Of a stretch of DNA of 64,000 bases, positions 33,177 to 45,010 are shown in pieces (the stretch's first letter is position 1; each line of letters opens with the position of its first letter). This DNA comes from Dermatemys mawii. Taxonomy: Eukaryota > Chordata > Testudines > Dermatemydidae. The stretch lies in the NCBI GenBank assembly GCA_007922305.1, contig ML677334.1:22155915-22219914 (forward strand), written 5' to 3'. A program made the position numbers and the translations under genes. The notes beneath the pieces are model-generated. The model was not told the origin of the DNA. It worked only from the letters and a program-made list of their open reading frames with translations, and did not search any database.

Positions 33177-34896
33177 GCAGAACAAGCATTGTAGTCTCTC
33201 CTACACTAGAAGAAAATTGTTTTAAAGTTAACTAACATTTTGAATTAAGTGCTTAAAGAAGTGCTTAAAGTGGTTTTTAAAAAGTGCAAGTACATAGTGT
33301 AGGCAAGATTAATACCTTTAAAAATGTGTTTGTTGGTCATGGTTAATCTTAGAGCAAGTCTACTGAAACGTGCATAGAAAGGCATAGTTTAAGTTTGAAT
33401 GTAGTTGTGATTCTGCATTTCCTGACTCTTGCATGTTTAAATTGCACAACTTTAACATTGCTGCAAATATTCCTTTCCCCCCACTTCCTTGAATAAAACC
33501 TTTGCCTCCCTGCCCCCCTAGTAGTTAAGCTCTGACATGGCAGTGTAATACTGTTTATAGTCTGCTTTTAAAAAAATAACTGAAACCATTTCATACTATC
33601 TGGAAGGTCTGTAATATTGTATTTGTTTAGTAGGATTTGATAGGAAATTAAGATGTAAAATATAAAAATATAACTGCTGTTTATTCACAAATAAAATCCT
33701 TTGAAATTTTTAGTATAAAGAGCAAAAATAGCATAGCTTTTATAAGCACTAATATTAACCAGAGTGAGAACATTCACACTCTATTTTTCAGACCGTCGCA
33801 TATTCTCAGGTTACCTTCAGTCTTAGAACAAGAGGTCTGCAAATGCTGATTTTGATAAGTCAGTAGCTATTGATAATCAACTGCTTGTTACTATTAGAAA
33901 GTGTCTAGGTGGTTGTACTACGCCTCAATATATAATATTTAGTGATGAACTGTTATAGTACTTAGCCTCAGAGCATTTTATTCTCACACTTGTCATGTCA
34001 TCATATTTTTGTTCTTAAAGAGGTCTTAACCTTAATTGGATCTGTGTAGTAGGCTATTAAAAAGCCTGTGAAAAACTTTCATAGTCTAGTCAAATATAAT
34101 GAATCCTCCTAAATAATTCCAGATACAACAGTTCTGTTATGGCAGTAACAACTACAGAACTGATACCGCATCCGACACCTATGTAAATAATGCTTATTCA
34201 TGCAAGTAGTCCCACTGGAAGACTTTGGAAGACTTAGTCAGATAATTGCAGGATCAGGTCAATGCATTGTTAACTTTGTACACTATAATACAGGTATACA
34301 TAAAGTTTAGGGAAAAAAGTAACCTATCTGCAAATATTAGATACGTTTTATCTAGATAAACGATGTGAATCATGTGTTTTTCACTGGGTCTGAAAATACA
34401 GGCTTTTTTAAAAACTGAACCTTAAATATTCTATACTTGAGATACTTCCTGCCCTTTAACGTACTTCCCTAGTTAAACTTCTCATTTCCCAGATTTAAAT
34501 AAGATCACAGCTGTTGGGGATAAATTAATTTGCAACAATGCTGAGGAGGAATGACTGAAATATCTTGAAGTTTTTTAATTGAGATTTTGGCCCAAATTCA
34601 CTTTAGCCATTGTTTGCCTTTTTTATATATGTGCTAACATCTCAACAGGCTTTTAAAGTTAACTGATAAGGCATAATAAAGGGTGTATTTTGGAGTAATC
34701 ATTGCATGATGGGTAGCTGTTAGAAAGCTAAAGCTGAGAAATTTTAACCAGAGATATTTTACCAAAGGGATCTACATGGAAGCAACAGAAAAGGTGTGGC
34801 TGGATGACTCATGAGCCACTAGGCTGAAATAGTTTGAAAAGGTCTTGAATTAGCCAGGGATGAATCTGTTACAGAACAATGAGATGTGGTGGTGTA
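33177..34896. other. Mostly single-copy DNA
   Basis: Apart from the weak MITE-like stretch at 33195-33310, nothing is recognised. AT-rich, without coding signal. Confidence 0.4.
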
Positions 34897-35572
34897 GGGC
34901 TTGGTTACACTGGCACTTTATAGCGCTATAAAGCCCCCACGAGCGCTATAACCTCCTCCCCGTCCACACTGGCAAGGCACGTAGAGCGCTATAACTGCTG
35001 AGTTATAGCGCTATTGTTAATCCACCTCCGCATGGGGAATAAGGGCTGTAGCGCAGCTGCTGTAGCGCTACAGCAAGGATGTGGACACCCACTGCGCTAC
35101 AAGTAATCTCTGGAGATGCCTAGAGCCATTTAAGGCAATTGACGTCTCTTCCCTTTGTTTTGAACTCGGCTGGAGGAATGCGGAAGTACCTCTTTAGAGT
35201 TTCTTTCTTAACTCGGCAGATAAGCAATGCAAATGTTTAAGGAGGGAGCCTGTGTGAAAACAAAGCCTTCTGTGAACGGAGGCTCACTGACAGGCTTTCA
35301 GAAAAACGGAAAAACCACTCTCTCTCTCCCTCCGCATACACACAACGCGTCCCCCCTCACCCCCCTCGTTTAAAGAGCATGTTGCACCCAGCTGAATGCT
35401 GGGATACCTGCCCTAATGCGCTGCTCTTAATGCCGCATTAAGTGCCCCAAATGTGGCCATGCTATACCGCAGGAGCATCTGAGTGTGGACATACAATAGC
35501 GCTATACATATTACTGTATAAGGGGACCGCTATAACCTATAGCGCTATAATCTTGTAAGTGTAACCATACCC
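34897..35572. mobile_element. DNA transposon with TAGCGCTATA subterminal repeats
   Basis: Ends gggcttggttacact and agtgtaaccataccc are inverted repeats. The self-complementary motif TAGCGCTA or its half GCGCTATA recurs about ten times, concentrated near both ends (34922, 34943, 34984, 35006, 35064, 35095 on the left; 35498, 35528, 35540 on the right). The middle is not obviously coding. The outer TIR resembles the Harbinger-like MITEs here. TSD is not exact (gta left, taa right). Confidence 0.7.
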
Positions 35573-35574
35573 TA

Positions 35575-36236
35575 AGGCTGATAGTTTAGAAGTAAAACAG
35601 AAACTAGATAGTTGCTGAGATTACATGACCTCTGCAAGTCTCTCAGAAGATTTTATATTCTAAATGGGTCAGGTGTATTAAACAGATCAAGGGGTCAGAC
35701 AGAAATGTACCCTAAAATACAATTCTTACACATCTAAGATAATTTCCTTTCTTTGATTAATCGTTTGCCGGAGGAGTACGTCCATGAGACAAAAATACTG
35801 TGACAGCGTGTCAAATGTTTTGTGACATACTTTAAGGGCATCTTAAGACTCTTTAGGAACTGCAGGAAGTGTAGTGGCGATTGGTTGTCACCATGAGGTG
35901 CTGTTTTAGGTTGAGATAACGGGGGTCTGACAAGGAATGTCCAAGCAGAAACTGAAGGTTTGCTATTCCAGGAAACAGATCTGTTTAGCAAGAACTAGAT
36001 CTGATGCCAGTAAAGAGGCCACAAAAGGAACAATAAGGTCTTTGGCTTGTACCAGCTAACATTTTGAAGGAAGACCTTTTCCTTTTATTTGTATCATCTG
36101 TTTCTGGAATAATGTGACCTTTATTGCAGAATATTCTATTTATTCTACAATAGGTATTCTGGTCAACTTCCTCATGTAGGCAAGCCCTTAAATTTTAGAT
36201 TTTACTTCTCATTTCAGTGTATACCTAAGACCAGTT
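35575..36236. other. No recognised feature
   Basis: Single-copy-looking DNA between a DNA transposon and LTR-like sequence. Confidence 0.4.
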
Positions 36237-37425
36237 GTGATGTTTCCTGGGGTACCCAGGGTTGTGAGGCATCTTGCTACAACCTGCCTGTCACACTGTC
36301 TGGTGTGGTTCGTGACCATCAGTGCCAGCCTCAGGGCTGACTGTCTAAAAGCAGGATAGAGACCCCAAACTGATAGAATGTGCTATAATTAGATTTCACC
36401 AACTCTGTAACAGATGTGAACTCCTGAAGCACTATAACAGTCTTCCTGTGGAGTCTCAGAGAGTCCCCTTGGGACTCTGTCTTGTCACCCAAGCAAGCTG
36501 GACTTAATGATAGCTGGTTGCCATACACCAGAGCTCACAAAATATTCAGGTTGCTTCCAGTGCCAAGAGACCTGTCATCAGTCAGTTATCCTATGTTAAA
36601 TTGTACTTCAGATCTCACACCAGAGACAATGTTTGTAGCCAATCCTATAGTAAACTAATCAAGGATTTATTAACTAGGAAAAAGAAATGTGAGAGTAATT
36701 TACAGGTTAAAGCTGGCAACATATATACACAAGTGAGATAGAGTCTATAGTCCCTAAAGGTAACAGAATTGTAGTAATCTGTCATCACTGAATATTTTTT
36801 GGGGCCAACCCAGCTTGACCCTGGGGATTTCTGTTTGTTTCCTAGCTCCAGCCCTAGGAGAGTCCAAACAGCAAAAGACAGAGAGAAAGCTTTCTTTTGT
36901 CCTTGCTTTATCTACTTGTTCCAGCATTCAAGCCAACGGGATGAGTTTCTTGAAGATAGCACCTTCATTCGTGTGAGAGGGCTATTAACCAAAACTTTGT
37001 ATCAGGATGTTCCATAAGGGCCCATTTAGTTTTGATAGTCCTTCTTGATGAGGAGTGGACCATTCCTCATGGCTGGATTCACAGGTTCAGAGCAGGCATT
37101 TTTACAGTTATAAAGCAAAACATTGCTATCACCTTATAGCATGTGAGACAGACATTGCACATGAAATTAATGCATGCAGCAACTTGCAAGCATTCTACAG
37201 AGACCAAACCCTTTCTTATCAGTCTAACACCTATCTTGAGCAATACTAGCATACAGGTGAGCTGCCTGGTTTCCAGCTATGAGTTTGTCAGTGCTCAGCT
37301 AATGCCTACAGCCATCGCAAGATGCCTAGATCTGGCCTGCCAGCTTCACATTGCTCTTGTGAGGAGAAAGACTTGTCTGTGTGGTGGTGTGTGGCAGCTA
37401 CATAATTTCACCAGCAACACAAACA
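36237..37425 (-). mobile_element. Putative solo LTR (endogenous retrovirus-like), antisense
   Basis: Continuous non-coding block with ggggtacccagggttgtgag at the left and a reverse-complemented AATAAA (ggatttattaactagg at 36662). I recall this sequence as a turtle LTR family. No internal gag, pol or env sequence is present and no flanking duplication was identified. Orientation rests on the polyadenylation-type signal. Confidence 0.5.
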
Positions 37426-37437
37426 TTACCCTTTAGG

Positions 37438-38490
37438 CCTGTCAGGCCGTGATCTCTCTCTTCAGGTTAGCGGTAGGCACACTCCAACCCCCAAGCTCCT
37501 TGAGCATCTCCGTGGAGTGGCCAGCCCCTATTCCACTGGACACTCACAGAATTCACAGATTCACCGCTTCCAAAAAAGCAGAATACCCCAGCTTACCAGT
37601 TTTACCTCAGATCACTGCTCCATTTAACACATGACTCTTAGATATGTTTATAGTGAAAACAAATAAAAGTGTATTTAACAAACTATAGAGATTCACTTGA
37701 AGTGGTAGAAAGTAGATGTATTGAAACAAATGGTTACATATAAAATGAAATCATAACATACATGCTAGAATCTAGACGTTATTTAGATACTTTCATTTCT
37801 TATAAAGCAATGCTCACCTAAAGTCCTTCCAGTATTTTACAGCCAGGCTTGGCTGTGATCTTCTATTCATGAGAGAAGTTCACACCGTCAGCTTACCTCC
37901 TCTGTGAAAGATGCTGGGTGTCTCTCTACAGCCTGAAATATAGCAGAACAATCCACTATCCTTATTCATAAGTAGGATGCCTTCCACAGGTTGTTTTCCC
38001 CTGTATATTCCTTGTAGTTGTTGTAATCCTTTCATTAGCATCTGGCTCAGTATGAAAATAGGCATAAATTGTAAGACACATTGTAAACAATGACCAGACA
38101 GGGAAATAGGTTATTTTCAGGCAGTGGGAATTTATCAGAGACATGTCGCCTCCAGATTATTTGCCTTAAGAACATAATTTTCAGTATAGACACACAACCC
38201 TTAAATGTTATCCATACATGTATTTCACTTTGATTGTGCTGACCAGTGGGCTACTGGCTCTCGGTAGAGACCTCAGATGCCACCCGTTAGTGAATTGTGC
38301 CTATATCTGACGAAGAGGATCCTTGTAAAACCCTTTGCCAGTTGGCACCAGGGTTTCCTCAATCACATCAGTTTAGGCAAGATCAGATACTCTTCATGTA
38401 GGTATTTCAAAACTTCAAACTTCTTAACTCCCACCCACACGAAATGATAATTTACTTAAAAGCAAACAACCTAATTTCTAGAAACTTGCA
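37438..38490 (-). mobile_element. Second putative LTR block, antisense
   Basis: Different sequence from the preceding block; contains ggacactcacagaattcaca (37536) and an aaataaaagtgtatttaaca region (37662) with polyadenylation-like signals. No retroviral coding sequence. Family recalled, not verified; orientation uncertain. Confidence 0.45.
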
Positions 38491-38512
38491 ACATGTTCCT
38501 TTTGTCTTAATA

Positions 38513-38596
38513 CAGCAGAACCTGAGAGTTATGAACTGACCGCTCAACCACCCACCTCATTTTGAACTGGAAGTATGTGATCACGCAGCAGCAGAG

Positions 38597-38628
<32 letters not shown>

Positions 38629-38914
38629 TACATATAGTCCAGTACTGTGATAAATGTAAACTACTAAAAAAATAAAGGAAGTTTTTTTAAAAAAGACTTG
38701 ACATGGTAAGGCAACTTTTTGTGCTTGTTTCATTTAAATTAAGGTGATTAAAAGCAGCATTTTTCTTCTGCGTGGTAAAGTTTCAAATATGTATTAAATC
38801 AGTGTTCATTTATGAACATTTGAAAGAACAGCTATAACATTTTGTTCACAGTTACAAACATTTCAGAGTTACAAAGTCTCCATTCCCGAGGTGTTCATAA
38901 CTGAGGTTCTACTG
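38513..38914. mobile_element. Tigger/pogo-like MITE
   Basis: Ends cagcagaacctgagagttat and ataactgaggttctactg are inverted repeats; a TA dinucleotide flanks each side, as for Tc1/mariner superfamily insertions. Length is 402 bp, with poly-C then poly-A runs at 38600-38625. A second copy of the family lies at 62816. Confidence 0.75.
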
Positions 38915-40050
38915 TATGTCGTTATAGTAGTGTTAAAATATACACCAAGCATCCTCTATCTCTTGCTTCCAATATTTCCACAAGCCTACTTTTTTCCCTT
39001 TTCTGTTCATCTTGATTCTTACCCTCATTGCCTTCTAACTATTTATATTGCATTCTACCAATTTATATGGCAAGCTCCTTCAGACAAGGGCCTTTTCGTC
39101 TTTTGTACTCAAAGTTCTTTGATTTTATTTTAAATAATTGTCGATCTGGAAGGTGTTGCTAAAGTATCCAGTCATCTTTCAAAAATATCCAAAATTATCT
39201 GTATGTCCAAAATACTCAGTGGATAATTTGGACATATTTTTAACAAATACACCTTTAAAAAATGTGTATATCCATAACTTTTGATGCTGCTTTATGATTG
39301 CTTATGACAGTATTTAATATTTTAGCATTGTTATATTTTATTGTGCTAAATTCTGTGTTCAAGAACTCCGATCTGGTGCTTAGTTCATTGACTATGACAT
39401 TAACATTTTGCTTTTTCACCTATAATGGGAGAAACAGGTCAAGTTTGTCAGTATGTGAAAGGTCTTTCTGATAACTAATCCCAAATACAAGCTCCTAAAG
39501 GTCTACTATAAAGGTAGTTGCAGAAATGTTTTAAGGGAGGACACAGATTTTGAGAGACAAAACTCTGATCCAAAGGATTTCCAGTAGAATATGTGGCAAC
39601 TTTGAACATAACTGGCATTTTTGTTATGGGGAGTAGCAGGGTTTTGTCTCTTCAGATGGGATGGATAGGCTTGAAAATCTTAATTCTGAATTGTGTATTC
39701 TTATGATTGGGTACATTTTATCTTTTTAGTCCATGTGCTTCAACTGTTTACCTGAAATCATAATCCTTTTTTTATATCACATCACACTTGATTGCTGTGA
39801 GAAAGGTTATTGTGATGTCAAAACAAAGGGTTAGGACTTCATCTGCTCCACTATTTATTTATTCCATACCTGAATGTTTAAAGAACAGAGATTCCATTTT
39901 CATGATTTCTAATGTTTTTAAAAAAAAGAAGATAAAAAGGATTCCTATTCCTATCCAATAAATATAAGGAGAAATGTTTCTGTGCAGATTATATAGGACA
40001 AATAAAATGCCAATCTATAAAAAGGGGAATAAGGACAACCCAGGGAGTAA
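38915..40050. other. Mostly single-copy DNA; CR1 scrap at 40005-40050
   Basis: The last 46 bases (aaaaaggggaataaggacaa) match CR1 RT sequence that is cut off by the next element. The rest is unrecognised AT-rich DNA. Confidence 0.45.
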
Positions 40051-41183
40051 CAGAGAGTGTGGATTTGATTTAAATCAAATTGATTTTAATCACTAGCCAT
40101 GAAGACTCGATTTACATAAAAATGCATTCTTGTTGTTGTTATAACCTTAATGCATATTTCTTCACAATTCAGAGATAGGTATAGGTTTCATTTGTAAAAG
40201 GTACACACTACATTTTTAAAGTGATTTATTTTGAAAATTTTTCAGATTAGTTTTACAGATATATCAGAAATGAATGATTGGTTATTTCATTCACCAAAGT
40301 TAATTGAAGCAGATATTTATGAAGTCACTGGGAGATGAACTATCTCCAATTCAACAGCTTAATAATTAATATTTGGAGGATTTTCTTGCTATGCTGTATT
40401 AGGAGGAGAACATCACCAGACAGACATTTAAATTGTTTTAGTTAACTAAAACAACAACATAAAGTATTCTGGATTTTTTCCTTCAACAGCAAATATATAT
40501 TTTAACAAAACAAGCATGTGAATTTTTGAATTGAGTTAAACATTCAAGTTTTTTAAACAGGTTTGATTTTGTTAAAATTGTTCTCAACTAAAATAGTTAA
40601 ATGAAATATTTGAAAAATTAAAATTAAATCAACTATGTCAGACAGATCAACATGAGAAACTTAAAAGTATTGGTGTCTGCAGCTAACTAAGTTGTCTTCA
40701 CTTTCATTTTCCTGTTTATCCATAATCTGGAAAAGAAAAACAAGCTTTTCTTCTTCTTCTTTTTTTTTTTAAGTCCCAAACAATTTGGAATGAATTAATC
40801 CAGAGGAAGAAAATATTTTTTTCTACACTGTCAGAAGTTTTTTGTTAAAAGTGAGATTATCACTTCAACAGTCTGTAAATCCAAATGCTTAAGTGACTTC
40901 CACCAGTTCACTGGTGTGCCTTTGTTTAAAAAATCAGCAAACATTTCTTTAATGGTTTGCCCTTAGCTCTGAAGTTTATTATAATTGGCATTATGGAGGG
41001 ATGATTGCTGGATGTCCATGTCATAGCCAAGTCACAGTTAAGGTTTGATCCTGGTACCAAGCATTAAGAATATTTGCATGTATCTTTAAATAGTTTTTTT
41101 CCTCAAAAAGCATATTATAAAAAAAAAATCTGATTTAAATAAACAATTCTTTTTTAAAAAATTATCGATTTTTATCCTCCCTG
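40051..41183. mobile_element. hAT-like element of the 'ggataaaaatc' family
   Basis: The right end gatttttatcctccctg is the reverse complement of the left end at 45011 (cagggtggataaaaatc), and about 100 subterminal bases agree between the two. The left end (cagagagtgtggatttgatt) is diverged. AT-rich, no intact transposase. No 8-bp target duplication is visible, so hAT is assigned by end sequence only. Confidence 0.55.
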
Positions 41184-41517
41184 AAATTGATAAATTAAAG
41201 AGCGATAAATCACTGGGACCAGATAGCATTCACCCAAGAATTCTGAAGGAACTCAAATGTGAAATTGCAATTTGAAATTGCAAATGTGAAATTGTCAAAT
41301 ACAGACTAACTGTAGTCTGTGACCTATCATTTAAATCAGCTTCTGTGCCAGATGACTGGAGGATAGCTAATGTAATGCCAATTTTTTAAAAAGGCTTCAC
41401 AGGTGATCCAGGCAGTGACAGGCCTGTAAACCTGACTTCAGTAATGGGCAAACTAGTTGAAACTATAATAAAGAACAATATTGTCAGACATACAGATGAA
41501 CATACTTTGTTGAGGAA

Positions 41518-41797
41518 TTCAAAGGGGTAGCTGTTGTTTTTACTGATACAGACTACAAAGAGGAGTCCTCACGGCACCTTAGAGGCCAATAAATTATTTG
41601 AGTATAAGCTTTTGTGGGATATAACCCACTTCCTTAGATGCATGGAGTGGAAAATACAGTAAGCAGGTATAAATATACACCACATGAACAGATGGGAGTT
41701 GCCTTACCAACTGTCGGGAGGGGGAGGTAGTGCTAATGAGGCCAATTCAATCTAAGGGGATGTGGCTCATTCCCAGCAGTTGACAAGAAGGTATCAG
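41518..41797 (-). mobile_element. PLE with decayed hammerhead-type core and exact target duplication
   Basis: TTGTTGAGGAA is duplicated exactly at 41507-41517 and 41798-41808, inside CR1. On the minus strand the core reads ctaagga, an agtggg/cccac stem, then aaaagcttatact, compared with a typical CTGATGA, stem II, GAAA and GCTTATGC. Both conserved boxes carry substitutions. Beyond the core lies a 5' segment with gttgacaagaaggtatcag (plus strand) typical of the turtle PLE as I recall it. Confidence 0.75.
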
Positions 41798-41826
41798 TTG
41801 TTGAGGAAGAGTCAACATTGTTTTAG

Positions 41827-41942
41827 AAGTGACAGAGTCCTGTGGCACCTTAAAGACTAACTAAAATTTTAGTTAAGGTGCCACAGGACTCTTTGTCACT
41901 TCTGCAATTCCAGACTAACAGGGCTACCCATCTGATTCTTGG
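41827..41942. mobile_element. Foldback PLE tail pair with exact 14-bp target duplication
   Basis: Two PLE tails meet tail-to-tail: aagtgacagagtcctgtggc on the left is the inverted copy of ccacaggactctttgtcact on the right, joined at ctaactaaaattttagtt. CAACATTGTTTTAG is duplicated at 41813-41826 and 41943-41956. The right arm extends further (gactaacagggctaccc, ctgattct). Only 116 bp long. Confidence 0.85.
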
Positions 41943-43522
41943 CAACATTGTTTTAGTAAAGGGAAGTCATGCCTCACCAATTTAGTAGAATCCTTTGAGT
42001 GGGTGTCAACAAGCATGTGGACCAAGAGGATCCAGTGGTTATAGCATACTTAGATTTTCAGGAAGACATTGACAAGGTCTCTCACCAAAGGCTCTTGCAC
42101 AAAATAAGCTGCCACAGGATAAGAGGGAAGATGCTCTCATGGATTGGTAACTGGTTAAAAGACAGGAAACAAAAGGTAGGTATAAATGGTAAGTTTTCAG
42201 AATGGAGAGGTAAATAGTGGTGTCCCACAGGGGTCTGTACTGGGACCGGTCCTATTCATATTCATAAATGATCTGGAAAAGGGGTAAACAGCGAGGTAGC
42301 AAAATTTGCAGATGATACAAATTTACTAAAGATAGTTAAGATCCAGGCAGACTGCAAAGCGCTACAAAAGGATCTCTCAAAACTGGGTGACTGGGCAACA
42401 AAATGGCAGACGAAATTTAATCTTGATAAATGCAAAGTAATGCACATTGGAAAGTATAATCTCAACTATGCATATAAAATGATGAGGTCTAAATTAGCTG
42501 TTACCACTCAAGAAAGATATCTTGGTCATTGTGGATAGTTCTCTGAAAATATCCACTCAGTGTGCAGCAGCAGTCAAAAAAGCAAACAGAATGCTGGGAA
42601 TCATTAAGAAGGGGATAGATAATAGGACAGAAAATATCATGTTGCCTCTATATAAACACATGGTGCATCCACATCTTGAATATTATGTGCAGATGTGATC
42701 ACCGCATCTCAAAAAAGATATATTAGAATTGGAAAAGTTCAGAAAAGGGCAACAAAAATGATTAGGGTCATGTAACAGCTTATGTATGAGAAGAAATTAA
42801 TAAGACTGGGACTTTTCAGCTTGGAAAAGAGATGGCTGAGGGGAGATATGACTGAGGTCTATAAAATCATGACTGGTGTAGAGACAGTAGATAAGGAAGT
42901 GTGGTTTACTACTTCTCTTAAGACAAGAACAAAATGAAATTAATAGGCAGCAGATTTAAAACAAATAAAAGGAAGTATTTCTTCACACAATGCACAGTCA
43001 ACCTGTGGACAGAGGATGCCGTGAAGGCCAAGACCAGAATAGGGTTCAAAAAAGAACTAGATAAATTCATGGAGGATAGGTCCATTGATAGTGTCCCTAG
43101 CCTCTGTTTGCCAGAAGATGGAAATGAGCGACAGGAGATGGATCACTTAATGATTACCTGTTACGTTTATTCCATCTGGGGCACTTGGCACTGGCCTCTG
43201 TTGGAAGACAGGATACTGGGCTAGATAGACCTTCAGTATGACCAAGTAGGGCCATTCTTATGTTCTCTGTGTTCTCTTCTCCAGACTAAACAAAGCAGTT
43301 TTTTCCATCTTCCCTCATAGATCATGTTTGCTAGACCTTTAATCTTTTTGTTATTCTCTTCTGGACTTTCTCCAATTTATCCACATCTTTCCTGAAATAT
43401 GGCACCCAGAATGAGTCACAATACTCCAGTTGAGGCCATATCAACACTGAATAGACCAGAAGAATTATTTCTTGTGTCTTGCCTACAACACTTCTGCTAA
43501 TACAGCCCAGAATGATGTTTGC

Positions 43523-43540
43523 TTTTTTTCTTTTCTTTTC

Positions 43541-43577
<37 letters not shown>

Positions 43578-43578
43578 T
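43523..43578. repeat. (TTTTC)n microsatellite and T-run
   Basis: Repeated ttttc units followed by 20 or more T, expanded at a T-run position within the antisense CR1. It accounts for lysine-rich and phenylalanine-rich frames on the two strands. Confidence 0.95.
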
Positions 43579-43862
43579 GCAATGGTTTTGCACTATTGAC
43601 TCATAATTGGCTTGTGGTCCACTATGATCCTGAGATCCCGTTCTGCAATAGGCAGTCACTTCCCATTTTGTATATGTGCACCTGATTGTTCTTTCCTAAC
43701 TGGAGTACTTTGCATTTATTCTTATTGAATTCATCCTATTTACTTCAGACCATTTTTCCATTTTTTCCAGATTATTTTGAATTTTAATCCTATCCTCCAA
43801 AGCACTTGCAGCCCTTCCCATCTTGGTATCATGCACAAACTTTATAAGTGTACTCTCTATGC

Positions 43863-44172
43863 CAGGGATAGGCAACCTATGGCACGGGTGCTGAAGGCGG
43901 CATGCAAGCCGATTTTCAGGGGCGCTCACACTGCCCAGGTCCTGGTCACCAGTCTGGGGGGGTTCTGCATTGTTATTTAATTTTAAAAGAAGCTTCTTAA
44001 ACATTTTTAAACCTTATTTACTTTACATACAACAATAGTTTATTTCTATATTAAAGACTTATCGAAAGAGACCTTCTGCAAACGTTAAAGTGTATTACTG
44101 GCATGCTAAACCATAAATTAAAGTGAGTAAATGAAGACTTGGCACACCACTTCTCAAAGGTTGCGACCCCTG
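43863..44172. mobile_element. hAT MITE with perfect target duplication
   Basis: Ends cagggataggcaaccta and aggttgcgacccctg. CTCTATGC is duplicated at 43855-43862 and 44173-44180. Length is 310 bp. Same family as 18886-19167 in reverse (both contain gaagacttggcac / gtgccgagtcttc). Confidence 0.9.
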
Positions 44173-44535
44173 CTCTATGCCATTATCTAAATCATTGATG
44201 AAAATATTGAACAGAACCAGATCCAGAACTGATCCCTGTGGGACCCCACTCAATATGCCTTTCTGGTTTGACTGTGAACCACTGATTACTTTCTGGGAAC
44301 AGTTTTCCAACCAGTTTTGCACTCACCTTATAGTAACTCCATCTAGGTTGCATTTCCCTAGTTTGTTTATGAAAAGGTCATGCAAAATAGTATCAAAAGC
44401 TTTACTAAAATCAAGACATACCAGATCCCCACATCCACAAGACTTGTTAGCCTCTCAAAGAAAACTGTTAGGTTGGTTTCACATGATTTGTTCTTAACAA
44501 ATCCATGCTGTTACTCGTCACCTTATTTTCTAGAT

Positions 44536-44926
44536 CAGTGGCTCTCAACCTTTCCAGACTATTGTACCCCTTTCAGGAGTCTGATTTGTCTTGTGTACCA
44601 AGAAGTTTCACCTCCCTTAAAAACCACTCACTTACAAAATAGAATAATGTCACAACATACTATAACTGAAAAATTGCTTTCTTTCTAATTTTTACCATAG
44701 AATTATAAATATCTATTGGAATATAAATGTGTACTTACATTTCAATGTATAGTATGTAGAGCAGTATAAACAAGTCATTGTCTGCATGAAATTTTAGTTT
44801 GTACTGACTTCAAGAGTGCTTTTCATGTAGCCTGTTGTAAAACCAGCTAAAAAATGTAGAGGAGTTGATTTAGTCCCTGGAAGACCTCTGCGTACCCTTA
44901 GAGGTACCTCTGGTTGAAAACTACTG
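44536..44926. mobile_element. hAT MITE
   Basis: Ends cagtggctctcaacc and ggttgaaaactactg. Target duplication TTCTAGAT (44528-44535) and TTCTAGGT (44927-44934). Length is 391 bp; interior has tgtacccctttcaggagtct. Confidence 0.85.
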
Positions 44927-45010
44927 TTCTAGGTGTCTTCAAACTGACTGCTTAATTATTTGCTCCATTATTTTTCTGGGTACTGAATTTAAGATGATTG
45001 GTCTGTAACC

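Larger units (their letters stand above)
41184..43268 (+). mobile_element. CR1 LINE, sense, with two adjacent PLE insertions
   Basis: Starts in RT fingers (tcactgggaccagatagcat at 41211), carries palm sequence with 'LDFQEDIDKVSHQRLLHK' near 42051-42105, a 'TGPILFIFINDLEKG'-like block at 42243, catalytic-box sequence tttgcagatgatacaaa at 42305, and a full 3' UTR ending gggccattcttatgttct near 43267. PLEs at 41518 and 41827 split it. It is among the best-preserved CR1 copies here but still has frameshifts. Confidence 0.85.
43270..45010 (-). mobile_element. CR1 LINE, antisense, with nested hATs
   Basis: It lacks its own 3' end: it starts at ttctcttctccagactaaac, within the coding 3' part, directly after the 3' end of the sense CR1. 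Minus-strand relics include 'KANIILGCISRSVVGKTQ' near 43470-43520 and 'VPQGSVLDLVLFNIFINDLD' near 44190-44250. Interrupted by hATs at 43863 and 44536 and cut on the right by the element at 45011. Confidence 0.8.

Noticed and set aside
43331..43582. Lysine-rich 83-codon minus-strand frame
   Set aside because: Its N-terminal part is a translated (TTTTC)n microsatellite; the rest is antisense CR1 RT.
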